21,579 bases of DNA from CAZFZT01 sp964523675 (GCA_964523675.1 CAZFZT010000061.1:1-21579); one strand, 5' to 3'; counted from the stretch's first letter, positions 1-7,879 are shown. The notes: generated from the sequence alone by a model not told the origin. Numbers and translations are program-made.

Positions 1-81
1 AAGCGTTGCGTGGTGTTTGCTGCGCAGCCGCTCGTGCCGAACGTGCGCGGGACACAGCGCTTTCTCAGCGCGCTGCGTTGA
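1..81 (+). CDS. Possible C-terminal end of a gene entering from the left
   Basis: Frame 1 is open from the first base to a TGA at 79-81 and would encode 26 residues ending in FLSALR. Codon choice is GC-rich at third positions, as in the window's real genes. If real, it is the tail of a rightward gene that converges on the hydrolase gene and overlaps its 3' end by 17 bp. The fragment is too short to assign a family. It could also be chance open sequence. Confidence 0.3.
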   Translation, partial: KRCVVFAAQPLVPNVRGTQRFLSALR

Positions 82-721
82 TGAGCTGCTCGATCATGCC
101 GCGACCGAATACTGCGTCATCGGTCCGCTCGGGATGCCACTGCACGCCAAGGTAGAAACGCCGCTCGCCGTGCGCCGCAGCGATGGCTTCGATGACGCCA
201 TCCGGCGCACAGGCGACCGCGCGCAGTGTTCCCGGATCAGCAATCGCCTGCCGGTGGTGACTGAGCACCTCCCCATGGCCAAGTTCACCGGCGATTGGAT
301 GCAGCACACGTCCCCAATGCTGTGAAGCCGTTGGCAACGTCTCTGGAAGATGCTGATCGAGCGACCCGCCCGCGTGAAGCCCCATCAACTGCATGCCCAG
401 GCACACCCCGAGCACCGGCACGTGCGGCCTGCCGGCAAGGGCGTCGAGCAGATCAAGTTCAAACTTCTGCCTTTGTGCGTCGATCTTCTTTGCCTTGGGA
501 TGTGTGGCGATCCCCCACTGCTCCATCGCTGGGTCATCACCGCCCGTCAGCAGGAAGCCGCGGCAAATCGCCATGTATTCCTCGATGCGCTGCGTCAGAC
601 ACGGCAGCACGAGAGGCGTGCCGCCACACTCATCCACCACGCGCGCATAGGCGATATGGACCGCATAGCGATCATCAGCAATGTCGCAGGTGATCCCGAT
701 GATGGGTGGTGTCGCGCTCAT
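65..721 (-). CDS. Gamma-glutamyl-gamma-aminobutyrate hydrolase-like protein (peptidase C26, class I glutamine amidotransferase fold)
   Basis: The 218-residue protein fits the PuuD/peptidase C26 family in length and motifs. The nucleophile elbow GVCLGMQ puts the catalytic cysteine at C107, and QWHPE near the C terminus supplies H196 and E198. The early LLTGGDDP motif is also typical of the family. Characterised members are cytoplasmic and hydrolyse gamma-glutamyl amide bonds, for example gamma-glutamyl-GABA in putrescine breakdown. No other putrescine genes are nearby, so the substrate is unknown and I give no symbol. The ATG at 721 lies 41 bp downstream of the ABC-F stop on the same strand, suggesting cotranscription. 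No strong Shine-Dalgarno is visible. A related gamma-glutamyl hydrolase activity is the main alternative. Confidence 0.85.
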   Translation of the reverse strand: MSATPPIIGITCDIADDRYAVHIAYARVVDECGGTPLVLPCLTQRIEEYMAICRGFLLTGGDDPAMEQWGIATHPKAKKIDAQRQKFELDLLDALAGRPHVPVLGVCLGMQLMGLHAGGSLDQHLPETLPTASQHWGRVLHPIAGELGHGEVLSHHRQAIADPGTLRAVACAPDGVIEAIAAAHGERRFYLGVQWHPERTDDAVFGRGMIEQLINAAR

Positions 722-762
722 GCAATTGACTTTCGGTGACAGGTGACTCTCGTCCCGAACGC

Positions 763-2688
763 TCAGGTCTCAGCGAGCAAGATCCACTCATCCTCCAGCT
801 CGCGCAGTTCTCGCTCGAGATTCGCACGCTCACCTTGCAGCGCTTTGCAGCGGTAGCCATCGTTATACACCTCCGGCTGGAGCATTTCGCGATCAATGGC
901 TTCCATGCGTTCTGAAAGCTGTTCAATGCGCTGCTCGATCTGCTTGAGGTTCTTTGTTGACGGATGAGACGCCTTTCGCTTTGAGCGCGTGTCGTTGCTC
1001 GACTTGCCGTCTGAACGCTCCTTGCGTTCGCGCGAAACCGGAGCCGGCTTGGCGCGCTGCTTCTCCATCCAGTCCGTATAGGTTCCGTGGAAGAATCGCA
1101 CGTTCCCCTCGCCGTCGAAGATGATGAGTTTGTCACACGTTGATTGCAACAGCGCGCGATCGTGGGTGATGAGAAGAACGGTGCCTTCGAAGCCGCCATC
1201 GATGGAAAGGCATGTCTCCAGCCGCTCCGCCGATGGAATGTCAAGGTGGTTCGTCGGCTCGTCGAGCACGAGCAGATTCTTGGCCGAGGCGACCAGCCCC
1301 GCGAGCACCGCCCTGCTCCGCTCGCCGCCGGACAAGTCGCCCAGCGCCTTGTCCTGTTCCTGCCCTGAAAAGAGAAACGCGCCTGCGAGATCGCGCGCCT
1401 GCTGCTCCGACGCCTTGGCTTGGCCGTCAAGCCCCACAATCACTGATTGCAGGTACTGCCAGACGGTCAGCGACAGGTCGAGATGCTCCTGCAATTGTCG
1501 GTAGTAGCCGATCACCAAGCGCGAGCCGAGGCGTGTTCGACCTTCATCCGGTTCGATCTCCCCGAGGAGCGTACGCACCAGCGTGGTCTTGCCCGCGCCG
1601 TTTGGACCGATGATGCCGATGCGATCGCCTCGCATGATCTCAATGTTGAGATCATGAAAGAGCGTGAGGTCGCCATACGACTTGCTGATGCCTTCCGCGA
1701 CAACGATCTGCTCGCCACTACGCGGCGCCTTGGGCAGTGACAGCTTCATCACATCAAGTTCGATCGGCCGCTCGACGACTTCGTCGGCCTTGAACCGTTC
1801 AAGCCGCGACTGCCGGCCTCGCGCCTGCTTGGCGCGTTGACCTGCCTTGTACCGTCGAATGAACTCCTCTTCCTGCCTGATGCGATCCTGCTGTTTGTCG
1901 AAGACGCGCGCAGCGGTCAGTTGGCGTTCTCGCCTCAGCGCGACGTACTTCTCGTAATTGCCGGGATACTCACGGATCACGCCGCGCTCAACTTCGATGA
2001 TGCGGCTAACCACGCGGTCGAGCAGCCAGCGGTCATGGCTCACGAGAATGACCGCGCCGGGATACTCCTCCGCAAGAAATTTTTCCAGCCACTCGCGGCC
2101 GGCGATGTCGAGGTGATTGGTTGGTTCATCCAGCAGCAGCACATCCGGCACTTCGAGCAGCAATCGCGCCAGGCCCAGCCGATTCTTCTGCCCGCCTGAA
2201 AGATCTCTGGTCTTGATCGCAAACTGCGCATCATCGAACCCCAACCCGTGGAGTGTCGCTTCAATCTTATGATCGATCGCATACCCGCCTGCCGCCTCGA
2301 TCTGCGCGTCGACCTGCGCCTGCTGCTTGAGCAGGCGATCAAGTTCTTCGCCTTGCGCCTCCGCCATTTTGTCATAAAGCTCATGCGCTCTCTGGTGCAG
2401 CGCGTGAAGTTCAGCGAAAGCGCCCTCGGCTGCATCGCGCAGCGATTCATCCGGATCGAAGTTCGGATCCTGGCTGAGATAGCCGACCCGGGATCCGCGC
2501 TGGAGAGCGACTGTACCCCTATCGGGCTTCAGCGCACCCATGATGATCTTCATCAGGGTGGTCTTCCCGGAGCCGTTGCGCCCGACCAGGCCAATCTTCT
2601 CGCCGGGCTCGACCGACATGGTTGCGCCGTGAAGAACCGCCTGCGTGCCGTAGGCGTGCTGGATGTTGTTGATGGAGAGGACGGGCAT
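763..2688 (-). CDS. ABC-F family ATP-binding protein (Uup/YheS-like)
   Basis: This 641-residue protein has two ATP-binding cassettes and no membrane segments, the hallmark of ABC-F ribosome-associated ATPases. Cassette 1 has Walker A around residues 36-44 (GRNGSGKTT), signature LSGGQ at 163-167 and Walker B LLLDEPTNHLD with its glutamate at 188. Cassette 2 has Walker A GPNGAGKTT at 361-369, signature LSGGE at 452-456 and LVLDEPTNHLD with glutamate 477. Between them, around 254-300, is the charged linker rich in R, K, E and Q that in this family contacts P-site tRNA. After about residue 570 comes a predicted coiled-coil C-terminal domain (KQIEQRIEQLSERMEAID). Members act in the cytoplasm, relieving ribosome stalling or giving antibiotic protection. 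The role here cannot be narrowed further. It is probably cotranscribed with the downstream hydrolase. Confidence 0.95.
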   Translation of the reverse strand: MPVLSINNIQHAYGTQAVLHGATMSVEPGEKIGLVGRNGSGKTTLMKIIMGALKPDRGTVALQRGSRVGYLSQDPNFDPDESLRDAAEGAFAELHALHQRAHELYDKMAEAQGEELDRLLKQQAQVDAQIEAAGGYAIDHKIEATLHGLGFDDAQFAIKTRDLSGGQKNRLGLARLLLEVPDVLLLDEPTNHLDIAGREWLEKFLAEEYPGAVILVSHDRWLLDRVVSRIIEVERGVIREYPGNYEKYVALRRERQLTAARVFDKQQDRIRQEEEFIRRYKAGQRAKQARGRQSRLERFKADEVVERPIELDVMKLSLPKAPRSGEQIVVAEGISKSYGDLTLFHDLNIEIMRGDRIGIIGPNGAGKTTLVRTLLGEIEPDEGRTRLGSRLVIGYYRQLQEHLDLSLTVWQYLQSVIVGLDGQAKASEQQARDLAGAFLFSGQEQDKALGDLSGGERSRAVLAGLVASAKNLLVLDEPTNHLDIPSAERLETCLSIDGGFEGTVLLITHDRALLQSTCDKLIIFDGEGNVRFFHGTYTDWMEKQRAKPAPVSRERKERSDGKSSNDTRSKRKASHPSTKNLKQIEQRIEQLSERMEAIDREMLQPEVYNDGYRCKALQGERANLERELRELEDEWILLAET

Positions 2689-2782
2689 GGACAGCGATGG
2701 TCAGGCAGCCGCTCTGGCGATCGATCAGAAGAATGTATCGGAGCGGAAACGCGCGACCCTCATCGTAGGCGCGATGAGCGGA

Positions 2783-3181
2783 TCAACTTCGCAACGTCTT
2801 CCGAAGGCGCTCCTCATCATCAACAATCGTGTAGAGCCGGTCCATTTTCGTCATTTTCAAGACGCTCATGATCTGCTCCGAAGGGCAGTAGAGGATCGTC
2901 TTCCCGCCGCGCTGATGCATGGCGTTGCGAACCTCGATGCACATGCCCAGACCCATGCTGTTGATGAAGGTGATGCGGCGGAAATCAAGGACGACCGCGC
3001 GCGGCGGCTCCGCTTCCTGCTCCAGTTCCGCCAGGACCGTCTTGGAGATGATCGGAGCTTCACGTTGACCGATCGAGGGCCCCAGAAGTTTGGCGATCAG
3101 CGCGCCGCCGCTCCGCTTGCATTGCACAAAGATCGCATGCCCTGCAGCCGGCGGAGCGGTATCGCTGATGTCCTCATTCAT
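2783..3181 (-). CDS. STAS-domain protein (anti-anti-sigma factor-like)
   Basis: From the ATG at 3181 the protein has 132 residues and one STAS domain. The core VVLDFRRITFINSMGLGMCIEVRNA matches the SpoIIAA/RsbV pattern; S75 aligns with the serine that a switch kinase phosphorylates in that family. The second serine of the usual SSG is methionine here. Known members bind an anti-sigma kinase in the cytoplasm and release a sigma factor. No kinase or sigma gene is adjacent, so the partner is unknown. The frame stays open to 3265, but that start would overlap hutI by 38 bp. The ATG at 3181 is favoured because a TATCAT box lies 8 nt upstream of it and the STAS fold needs nothing earlier. ATGs at 3208 and 3229 are alternatives. 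Confidence 0.8.
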   Translation of the reverse strand: MNEDISDTAPPAAGHAIFVQCKRSGGALIAKLLGPSIGQREAPIISKTVLAELEQEAEPPRAVVLDFRRITFINSMGLGMCIEVRNAMHQRGGKTILYCPSEQIMSVLKMTKMDRLYTIVDDEERLRKTLRS

Positions 3182-3189
3182 CACTTCGG

Positions 3190-3195
3190 ATGATA
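3190..3195 (-). promoter_or_regulatory. Putative -10 box for the STAS gene
   Basis: On the minus strand TATCAT lies 8 nt before the ATG at 3181. A weak -35-like TACACA (4 of 6 matches) sits 16 bp further upstream, at 3212-3217. The predicted transcript would start at or next to the start codon. The assignment is inferred from position and similarity only. Confidence 0.4.
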
Positions 3196-3215
3196 CTGCA
3201 TGGCGCATGGATGTG

Positions 3216-3221
3216 TAAAGT
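3216..3221 (+). promoter_or_regulatory. Putative -10 box for hutI
   Basis: TAAAGT lies 6 nt before the hutI ATG at 3228. No good -35 is visible at 16-18 bp. It faces the -10 of the divergent STAS gene, so both promoters share 46 bp. The spacing predicts a leaderless mRNA. Confidence 0.4.
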
Positions 3222-3227
3222 GTTGTC

Positions 3228-4508
3228 ATGGGCTCTTTGACCATCACCAACGGCCGAATTCTCACACTCGCAGGGCAGCGCGACGTTCGCAGGGGGCCGG
3301 CCCTGCTGGATCTGGCGGTGATCGAACGGGGCTACATTGTGCTTGAAGATGACCGGATCGCGCATGTGGGTGAAGGCGATCCTCCCGGTGAGGCGGCGCG
3401 CGCGACTGATGGGGTCATCGACGCGGCCGGCTGCGTGGTGATGCCGGCGTTTGTGGACTGCCACACACATGCGTGCTGGGCGGGCAACCGGTTCGACGAG
3501 TTCGAGCAGCGCCTGGCCGGGGCCAGCTACCTCTCGATTCTCAAACAAGGCGGCGGCATCATGTCCACCGTTCGCGCCGTGCGAGCCGCAAGTGAGGATG
3601 ATCTGGTTCGTTCGCTCCGCCAGCGCCTTGCGCGGATGGCGACGCTTGGCACCGGAACCGTCGAGATCAAATCCGGCTACGGTCTTGAGACCGCAAGCGA
3701 GCTGAAGATGCTCCGCGCGATCGAGCGGCTGCGCACGGAGGGACCGATGACCATTCAGCCGACATTCCTCGGTGCCCACGCGATCGATCCAGAGAACCCG
3801 AACTTCATCGAGCAAACGATCACGCAAACACTGCGTGAGGTAATGACGGCGTTTCCTGCGATCTGCTGTGATGCGTACTGCGAGGAGGGTGCGTGGCCGC
3901 TCGATGATGTGCGCCGTCTGTTTGAGGAAGCGCAGCAGTATGGTTGTCCACTTCGTGTCCACGCCGATCAGTTCAATTCACTTGGCGCCACGCAGCTTGC
4001 GGTGCAGATGAACGCCCGAAGCGTTGATCATCTCGAAGCGTCGACGCCGGATGATCTCATGCACCTTGCGCGAAGCGCGACGATCGGCGTGGTGCTGCCG
4101 TGTACAGCGTTTCATCTTGACACGCCCTATGCCCCCGCGCGAGCGTTCATCGATGCAGCAGGCGCGATCGCATTGGCGACGAATTACAATCCCGGCTCCG
4201 CGCCCACGCCTTCGATGCCCTTCGCCATCGCGCTCGCCTGCCGCAAACTAGGCATGACCGTTGCGGAAGCGATCACCGCTGCGACCTACAACGCGGCGTG
4301 TGTGCTCGAACTACAGGATGAAGTGGGCTCGCTTGAAGCGGGCAAGCGCGCGGATGTGCAGATTCTCGATACGACCGACGAACGCGAGCTGGCCTATGAG
4401 TTCGCGTCCGCGGGGCCGCGCGCGGTCATTCTGGGCGGCCGGCTCGTCTCGGGTCGCAGCGACACGGCGGTTGGCTCAATCGAGCCGACGGCTGATCGTC
4501 TCATCTGA
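3228..4508 (+). CDS. hutI: Imidazolonepropionase
   Basis: The 426-residue protein is a full-length amidohydrolase of the HutI type. Family HutI hydrolyses 4-imidazolone-5-propanoate to N-formimidoyl-glutamate, the third step of histidine breakdown, in the cytoplasm. Metal-site histidines are visible in DCHTHACW (H79, H81) and VHADQFN (H245), with H184 in LGAHAI and H268 in DHLE. The segment around FDEFEQRLAGASYLSILKQG and the substrate-site IKSGYGLE are characteristic of HutI. The metal-binding aspartate usual in ATDxNPGS is asparagine here (ATNYNPGS, N319). None of hutH, hutU or hutG is within the window, so it is an isolated hut gene. The ATG at 3228 is preferred because a -10 box precedes it closely. 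Another amidohydrolase role is possible but less likely. Confidence 0.93.
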   Translation: MGSLTITNGRILTLAGQRDVRRGPALLDLAVIERGYIVLEDDRIAHVGEGDPPGEAARATDGVIDAAGCVVMPAFVDCHTHACWAGNRFDEFEQRLAGASYLSILKQGGGIMSTVRAVRAASEDDLVRSLRQRLARMATLGTGTVEIKSGYGLETASELKMLRAIERLRTEGPMTIQPTFLGAHAIDPENPNFIEQTITQTLREVMTAFPAICCDAYCEEGAWPLDDVRRLFEEAQQYGCPLRVHADQFNSLGATQLAVQMNARSVDHLEASTPDDLMHLARSATIGVVLPCTAFHLDTPYAPARAFIDAAGAIALATNYNPGSAPTPSMPFAIALACRKLGMTVAEAITAATYNAACVLELQDEVGSLEAGKRADVQILDTTDERELAYEFASAGPRAVILGGRLVSGRSDTAVGSIEPTADRLI

Positions 4509-4538
4509 CCACGCATCGATTGAGCTATCAGATTTCAT

Positions 4539-4566
4539 TTGACGCAGGTGAAGTTGCCCCTACCAT
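4539..4566 (+). promoter_or_regulatory. Sigma70-type promoter of map, predicted leaderless
   Basis: The -35 TTGACG (4539-4544) and -10 TACCAT (4561-4566) are separated by 16 bp. The -10 ends 7 nt before the ATG at 4574, where transcription is expected to begin. This supports that ATG over the upstream TTG at 4520, which lies before the promoter. It has the same design as the gntR promoter at 8118. Confidence 0.55.
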
Positions 4567-4573
4567 CCCCGCG

Positions 4574-5386
4574 ATGGTTGTTACCGCTGACCACGATATC
4601 GAAGCGGCCCATGACGCTGCCCAGTGCGTCGTTCGAGTTCACGAACGATTGGCGGATTTCCTGCGCGCCGGTCAGACCCTCGCGCAGATCGACCAGTTCA
4701 TTGCAGAAGCGCTCCAGGATCTCGACAGCCGCAGCGCGTTCCTGAGGTATCGCATCCCGGGGCATCGGCCGTTCCCGAGCCATTCCTGCCTCTCAGTCAA
4801 CAACTGCATCGTGCATGGCACACATCTGATGAGCGCGGAGCCGCTGCATCCCGGTGACATCATCTCGATTGATGTCGGCGTGGTGCATCGCGGCTGGATT
4901 GGTGACGCCGCATGGACGTATGCCATCGAATCCGCTGATGAGCTGGCGCTGCGCTTGATGCAGGCGGGACGTGAATCACTCCGGCGCGGTATCGCGGCCA
5001 TGCAGCCGGGCAAACCGCTCGCCGATTGGGCACGCGCTGTGCAGACGTATGTCGAGAAGGAAGCGGGCTTTCATCTGGTTCGCGGCCTCGGCGGGCACGG
5101 GTACGGCCGCAAACTGCATGGTCCGCCGTTTATCTCGAATGTCATGCCGACTCATCCCAACGAATGGCCGGATGCATGGAAGACGTTTCAGCCGGGCAGT
5201 CTGATCGCTGTGGAGCCGATGCTTGCGGTCGGGACAGGAGCAACGACAAGCGGCCGCAAGGAGTGGCCGATCTTCACAGCCGACGGTTCGCTCAGCGTTC
5301 ATTATGAGGCGGACATTCTGATCACGGAGGAGGGGCCGCGCAATCTCACGGACGGCATGGACGATCTGCCGGATGTTGTGGGGTGA
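4574..5386 (+). CDS. map: Methionine aminopeptidase, type I
   Basis: The 270-residue cytoplasmic enzyme removes the initiator methionine from nascent proteins. All five dimetal ligands can be assigned: D100 (SIDVGV), D111 (IGDAAW), H175 (GGHGYG), E214 (AVEPML) and E245 (YEADIL). H81 in NNCIVHG matches the substrate-binding histidine. It lacks the zinc-finger N-terminal extension of some type I enzymes. The usual HExP after the histidine loop reads HGPP, a small deviation. The reading frame is open back to a TTG at 4520, but that start would precede the promoter at 4539-4566. The stop overlaps an upstream GTG of the pheS frame, but pheS seems to have its own promoter. Confidence 0.93.
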   Translation: MVVTADHDIEAAHDAAQCVVRVHERLADFLRAGQTLAQIDQFIAEALQDLDSRSAFLRYRIPGHRPFPSHSCLSVNNCIVHGTHLMSAEPLHPGDIISIDVGVVHRGWIGDAAWTYAIESADELALRLMQAGRESLRRGIAAMQPGKPLADWARAVQTYVEKEAGFHLVRGLGGHGYGRKLHGPPFISNVMPTHPNEWPDAWKTFQPGSLIAVEPMLAVGTGATTSGRKEWPIFTADGSLSVHYEADILITEEGPRNLTDGMDDLPDVVG

Positions 5387-5437
5387 GGGGCGGTCGGCTG
5401 TCGGCTTTGGCATTTGGGCGGGTGGCAGCGATCGAGA

Positions 5438-5446
5438 TGCTAAACT
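5438..5446 (+). promoter_or_regulatory. Extended -10 promoter candidate for pheS
   Basis: TGCTAAACT is an extended -10 element (TGn plus TAAACT). It ends 8 nt before the ATG at 5455. No -35 at 17 bp is evident, as is common for extended -10 promoters. It overlaps the alternative ATG at 5437, making 5455 the more likely start. Confidence 0.4.
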
Positions 5447-5454
5447 CTTCGCCG

Positions 5455-6471
5455 ATGCTTGCAACGCTTGATGAACTTGAGTCAAAGTCGCTGGCCGAAC
5501 TGCGCGAGGCAAGCGATGCAGATGCTCTGGAAACCTGGCGCATCGCGTACCTCGGCACGAAGGGACGACTGCGCGCGGTGATGCCCATGCTCAAAGATGT
5601 GCCGCGTGAGCAGAAACCGCTGGTCGGCAAGCGGCTCAACGAGGTCAAAGCCGCGCTCGAATCCGCCTTCGCAGAGAAGCTCGAGGCGGTAAAGGCCGCA
5701 CAATCGCAAGGACCGGCGTTTCCGGGTGTCGACGTCACCGAGCCGGGAGCGCCGATGGACCGCGGCCGGCGACATGTCCTGAGCCGGACGATTGACGAGA
5801 TTACGGAAGTCTTCGCGCGCATGGGTTTCTCCGTCGCGCAAGGGCCGGAACTGGAGGATGAGTGGCACAACTTCAATGCGCTGAACATTCCGCCGGATCA
5901 TCCTGCGCGAGACCCGATCGACAACTTTTATCTTGAGCGTGCTCAGCAGCAAGCGGCTGGTGATTTGCTTCTCCTGCGCACGCAGACTTCGACGGTGCAG
6001 ATTCGCACCATGGAGAAGGTCAAGCCGCCGCTGAAGGTGATTGCGATCGGGCGCGTCTATCGGCCGGACACGCATGACGCCACGCACTTCTCGATGTTTC
6101 ATCAGGTCGAGGGGCTCTATGTCGATCGCAACGTTTCCATGGTGGATTTGAAGACCACGCTCTTTCAATTCGCAAGGGCCTATTTCGGGCCTGAAGCGGA
6201 GGTGCGCATGCGCCCGAGCTTCTTTCCCTTCACCGAACCGTCCGCCGAAGTGGACATGAAGATGAAGGTCAAAGGGAAATACCAATGGGTCGAACTCGGC
6301 GGGTGCGGCATGGTCGATCCGAACGTCTTCGAAGCGGTCGGTTACGATCCGGAGCAGTGGACCGGATTCGCGTTCGGGCTCGGCATTGAGCGCATCGCCA
6401 TGCGCAAGTATGGCATCGCGGATATTCGCTGGCTTTTTGAAAACGATGCACGGTTTCTGCGGCAGTTCTAA
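5455..6471 (+). CDS. pheS: Phenylalanine--tRNA ligase alpha subunit
   Basis: From the ATG at 5455 the protein has 338 residues, the normal size for bacterial PheS. The N terminus shows the helical tRNA-binding arm (ALETWRIAYLGTKGRL, with a coiled coil through about residue 85). The class II catalytic core follows: motif 2 is GRVYRPDTHDATHFSMFHQVEG and motif 3 is GFAFGLGIERIAMRKYGI, close to the C terminus. PheS pairs with PheT as an alpha2-beta2 cytoplasmic synthetase that charges tRNA-Phe. In many bacteria pheT follows directly, but here the next gene encodes an unrelated membrane protein. Earlier in-frame starts exist at GTG 5383 and ATG 5437. The family N terminus and the extended -10 element favour 5455. 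Confidence 0.95.
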   Translation: MLATLDELESKSLAELREASDADALETWRIAYLGTKGRLRAVMPMLKDVPREQKPLVGKRLNEVKAALESAFAEKLEAVKAAQSQGPAFPGVDVTEPGAPMDRGRRHVLSRTIDEITEVFARMGFSVAQGPELEDEWHNFNALNIPPDHPARDPIDNFYLERAQQQAAGDLLLLRTQTSTVQIRTMEKVKPPLKVIAIGRVYRPDTHDATHFSMFHQVEGLYVDRNVSMVDLKTTLFQFARAYFGPEAEVRMRPSFFPFTEPSAEVDMKMKVKGKYQWVELGGCGMVDPNVFEAVGYDPEQWTGFAFGLGIERIAMRKYGIADIRWLFENDARFLRQF

Positions 6472-6488
6472 GAGGTGAGGGTCCACGC

Positions 6489-7118
6489 ATGTCGGAAAAC
6501 GAACAACATCATCAAGGCACGCCGGCGCAACATCACGTGGAAGAGTCGCCGCCGACCGTTCGCGTTCCACCGACGGTGCGCGGCGAGATGACAAAGCAGA
6601 CGCAATCCGTCTGGCCGATGGTCCTCGCCATCATTTCGCTGGTGTTCGGCATCATGTCGCTGCTGGGCGCGTGCATCAATATCGGCAGCGTGACCTTTGG
6701 CAACGCTCTCTGGGAAGTGATCCCCGACGATGACGCTACGGCCCTTGATGCGGCGCTTGCCGAAAGCAGTGCGTTTGTCATCTCAAGCTCAATCGTGTGG
6801 CTGTTGCTGAGCATCGCGCTGCTTGTCGGGGCCGGCGGTCTGATGCGGCGCAAACATTGGGGCGTAAAGACATGCGTTGTGTGGGCGGTTCTGAAGATCG
6901 TCTACGAACTCGCCGTGATCTATCCCGCTATCGAGATGCAGTCGCAACAGTTGCAGCTCATGGCTGAGGAAGGGCCGCCTGAAATGGCCAAGTTCATGCA
7001 GGTGTTCATGGTTGTCGGCATCCTGCTCGGTTTGGCCATCGGCGTTGCGCTGCCGATTTTCCTGCTTATCTGGTTCAGGCGGCCGCGCATCAAAGAAGAG
7101 ATCGCCGGCTGGAAGTAA
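6489..7118 (+). CDS. Four-helix integral membrane protein of unknown function
   Basis: The protein has 209 residues. A polar, His/Pro-rich cytoplasmic-looking head (about residues 1-40) precedes four hydrophobic helices at roughly 43-70, 92-118, 124-150 and 170-197. It ends in a short basic tail (RRPRIKEEIAGWK). The loop between the first two helices is acidic (EVIPDDDATALDAALAES). I do not recognise the family; the arrangement resembles generic small planctomycete-type membrane proteins. It begins 17 bp after the pheS stop and has a clear Shine-Dalgarno (AGAGGTGAGG at 6471-6480, about 10 nt from the ATG), so it is probably cotranscribed with pheS. That linkage says nothing firm about function. 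Confidence 0.75.
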   Translation: MSENEQHHQGTPAQHHVEESPPTVRVPPTVRGEMTKQTQSVWPMVLAIISLVFGIMSLLGACINIGSVTFGNALWEVIPDDDATALDAALAESSAFVISSSIVWLLLSIALLVGAGGLMRRKHWGVKTCVVWAVLKIVYELAVIYPAIEMQSQQLQLMAEEGPPEMAKFMQVFMVVGILLGLAIGVALPIFLLIWFRRPRIKEEIAGWK

Positions 7119-7279
7119 GCGCTGCTCGTCAAGGAACCCATCAGGCGTGATTCGTGCGAACGACGCTGTATTCACGCAGCGATCAAGCATCTCGACATGA
7201 CATATCGCCTCGCCGGGGCATAGCGTTTTTTCAGGTCGAGGGAGTGGCCCTCTGCCAACCACGACTTGAGAACTGCTCA

Positions 7280-7879
7280 ATGCGAGACCACGTCATGTTC
7301 ACGCGAATTGCCATTTGTTTCGTTCTGTTCGTGCCCATCATCGCGCTGCCGATGACATCCTGCGAGTCCCTTCCGGGCAACACCGAAACCCAGTCAGCGG
7401 TCATCGGCGGTATCGGTGGAGCCGCGCTCGGCGCGTTGATCGCTGAGGACAATCGATTGCTCGGCGGCCTCATCGGAGCTGCGCTCGGCGCTGGCGGCGG
7501 CTACCTCATCGGAACGCACATCGAGAATGTCCGCGAAGATGACCGCGAATCTGCGAGAGAAGCGGCACGGAATGCTTCCCAAGATCCAGCAAGACCCGAA
7601 GATGCGCGGCGAACCACCACGGCCGACCTCAACAACGACGGCTTCGTAACCCTTGATGAAGTCGTCGCCATGGACGAAGCCGGCCTGATTGACGATGAAA
7701 TCATCAGGCGCCTCGAAGCAACCGACTTCGTCTTTGAGCTCACGGAACATCAGGAGCAGTGGCTGATGGATCGCGGCGTGAGCAGGCGTGTGGTCTGGGC
7801 GATGCGCGACATCAATCAGGATGCACGTGAAGAACTTCTTGCGGACCGCAATGAAGTCATCAGTCAGCCCCGCCGCTGA
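7280..7879 (+). CDS. Lipoprotein with glycine-zipper and EF-hand-like motif
   Basis: From the ATG at 7280 the protein has 199 residues. A hydrophobic signal (about 6-25) ends in MTSC, an imperfect lipobox with C28 as the likely lipidated residue. Residues 41-78 form a glycine zipper (GGIGGAALGALI then GGLIGAALGAGGGYLIG), typical of envelope proteins that insert into or associate with membranes. After a charged linker, DLNNDGFVTLDE (116-127) matches the calcium-binding EF-hand/dockerin loop. The C-terminal 70 residues are helical (DDEIIRRLEATDF, then LMDRGVSRRVVWAMRD), a pattern I associate with planctomycete glycine-zipper proteins. The ATG at 7295 is an alternative start; the frame is open to 7154 but that would bury the signal. 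Function unknown; probably envelope-associated. Confidence 0.7.
   Translation: MRDHVMFTRIAICFVLFVPIIALPMTSCESLPGNTETQSAVIGGIGGAALGALIAEDNRLLGGLIGAALGAGGGYLIGTHIENVREDDRESAREAARNASQDPARPEDARRTTTADLNNDGFVTLDEVVAMDEAGLIDDEIIRRLEATDFVFELTEHQEQWLMDRGVSRRVVWAMRDINQDAREELLADRNEVISQPRR

Noticed and set aside
675..1439. 254-residue minus-strand open frame rich in R and S inside the ABC-F gene
   Set aside because: It is a shifted frame of the well-supported ABC-F gene with low-complexity Arg/Ser composition and no family motifs.
3174..3962. 262-residue open frame antisense to hutI
   Set aside because: It is a shadow of the hutI coding frame; composition and lack of motifs do not support a gene.
5482..6594. 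370-residue open frame antisense to pheS
   Set aside because: A long shadow frame typical of GC-rich genes; pheS is unambiguous on the other strand.
7207..7231. Possible terminator after the membrane protein gene (GCCTC/GGGGC hairpin, then a T run)
   Set aside because: The stem is only 5 bp with one wobble pair, and the T run starts several bases after it, so support is too weak.
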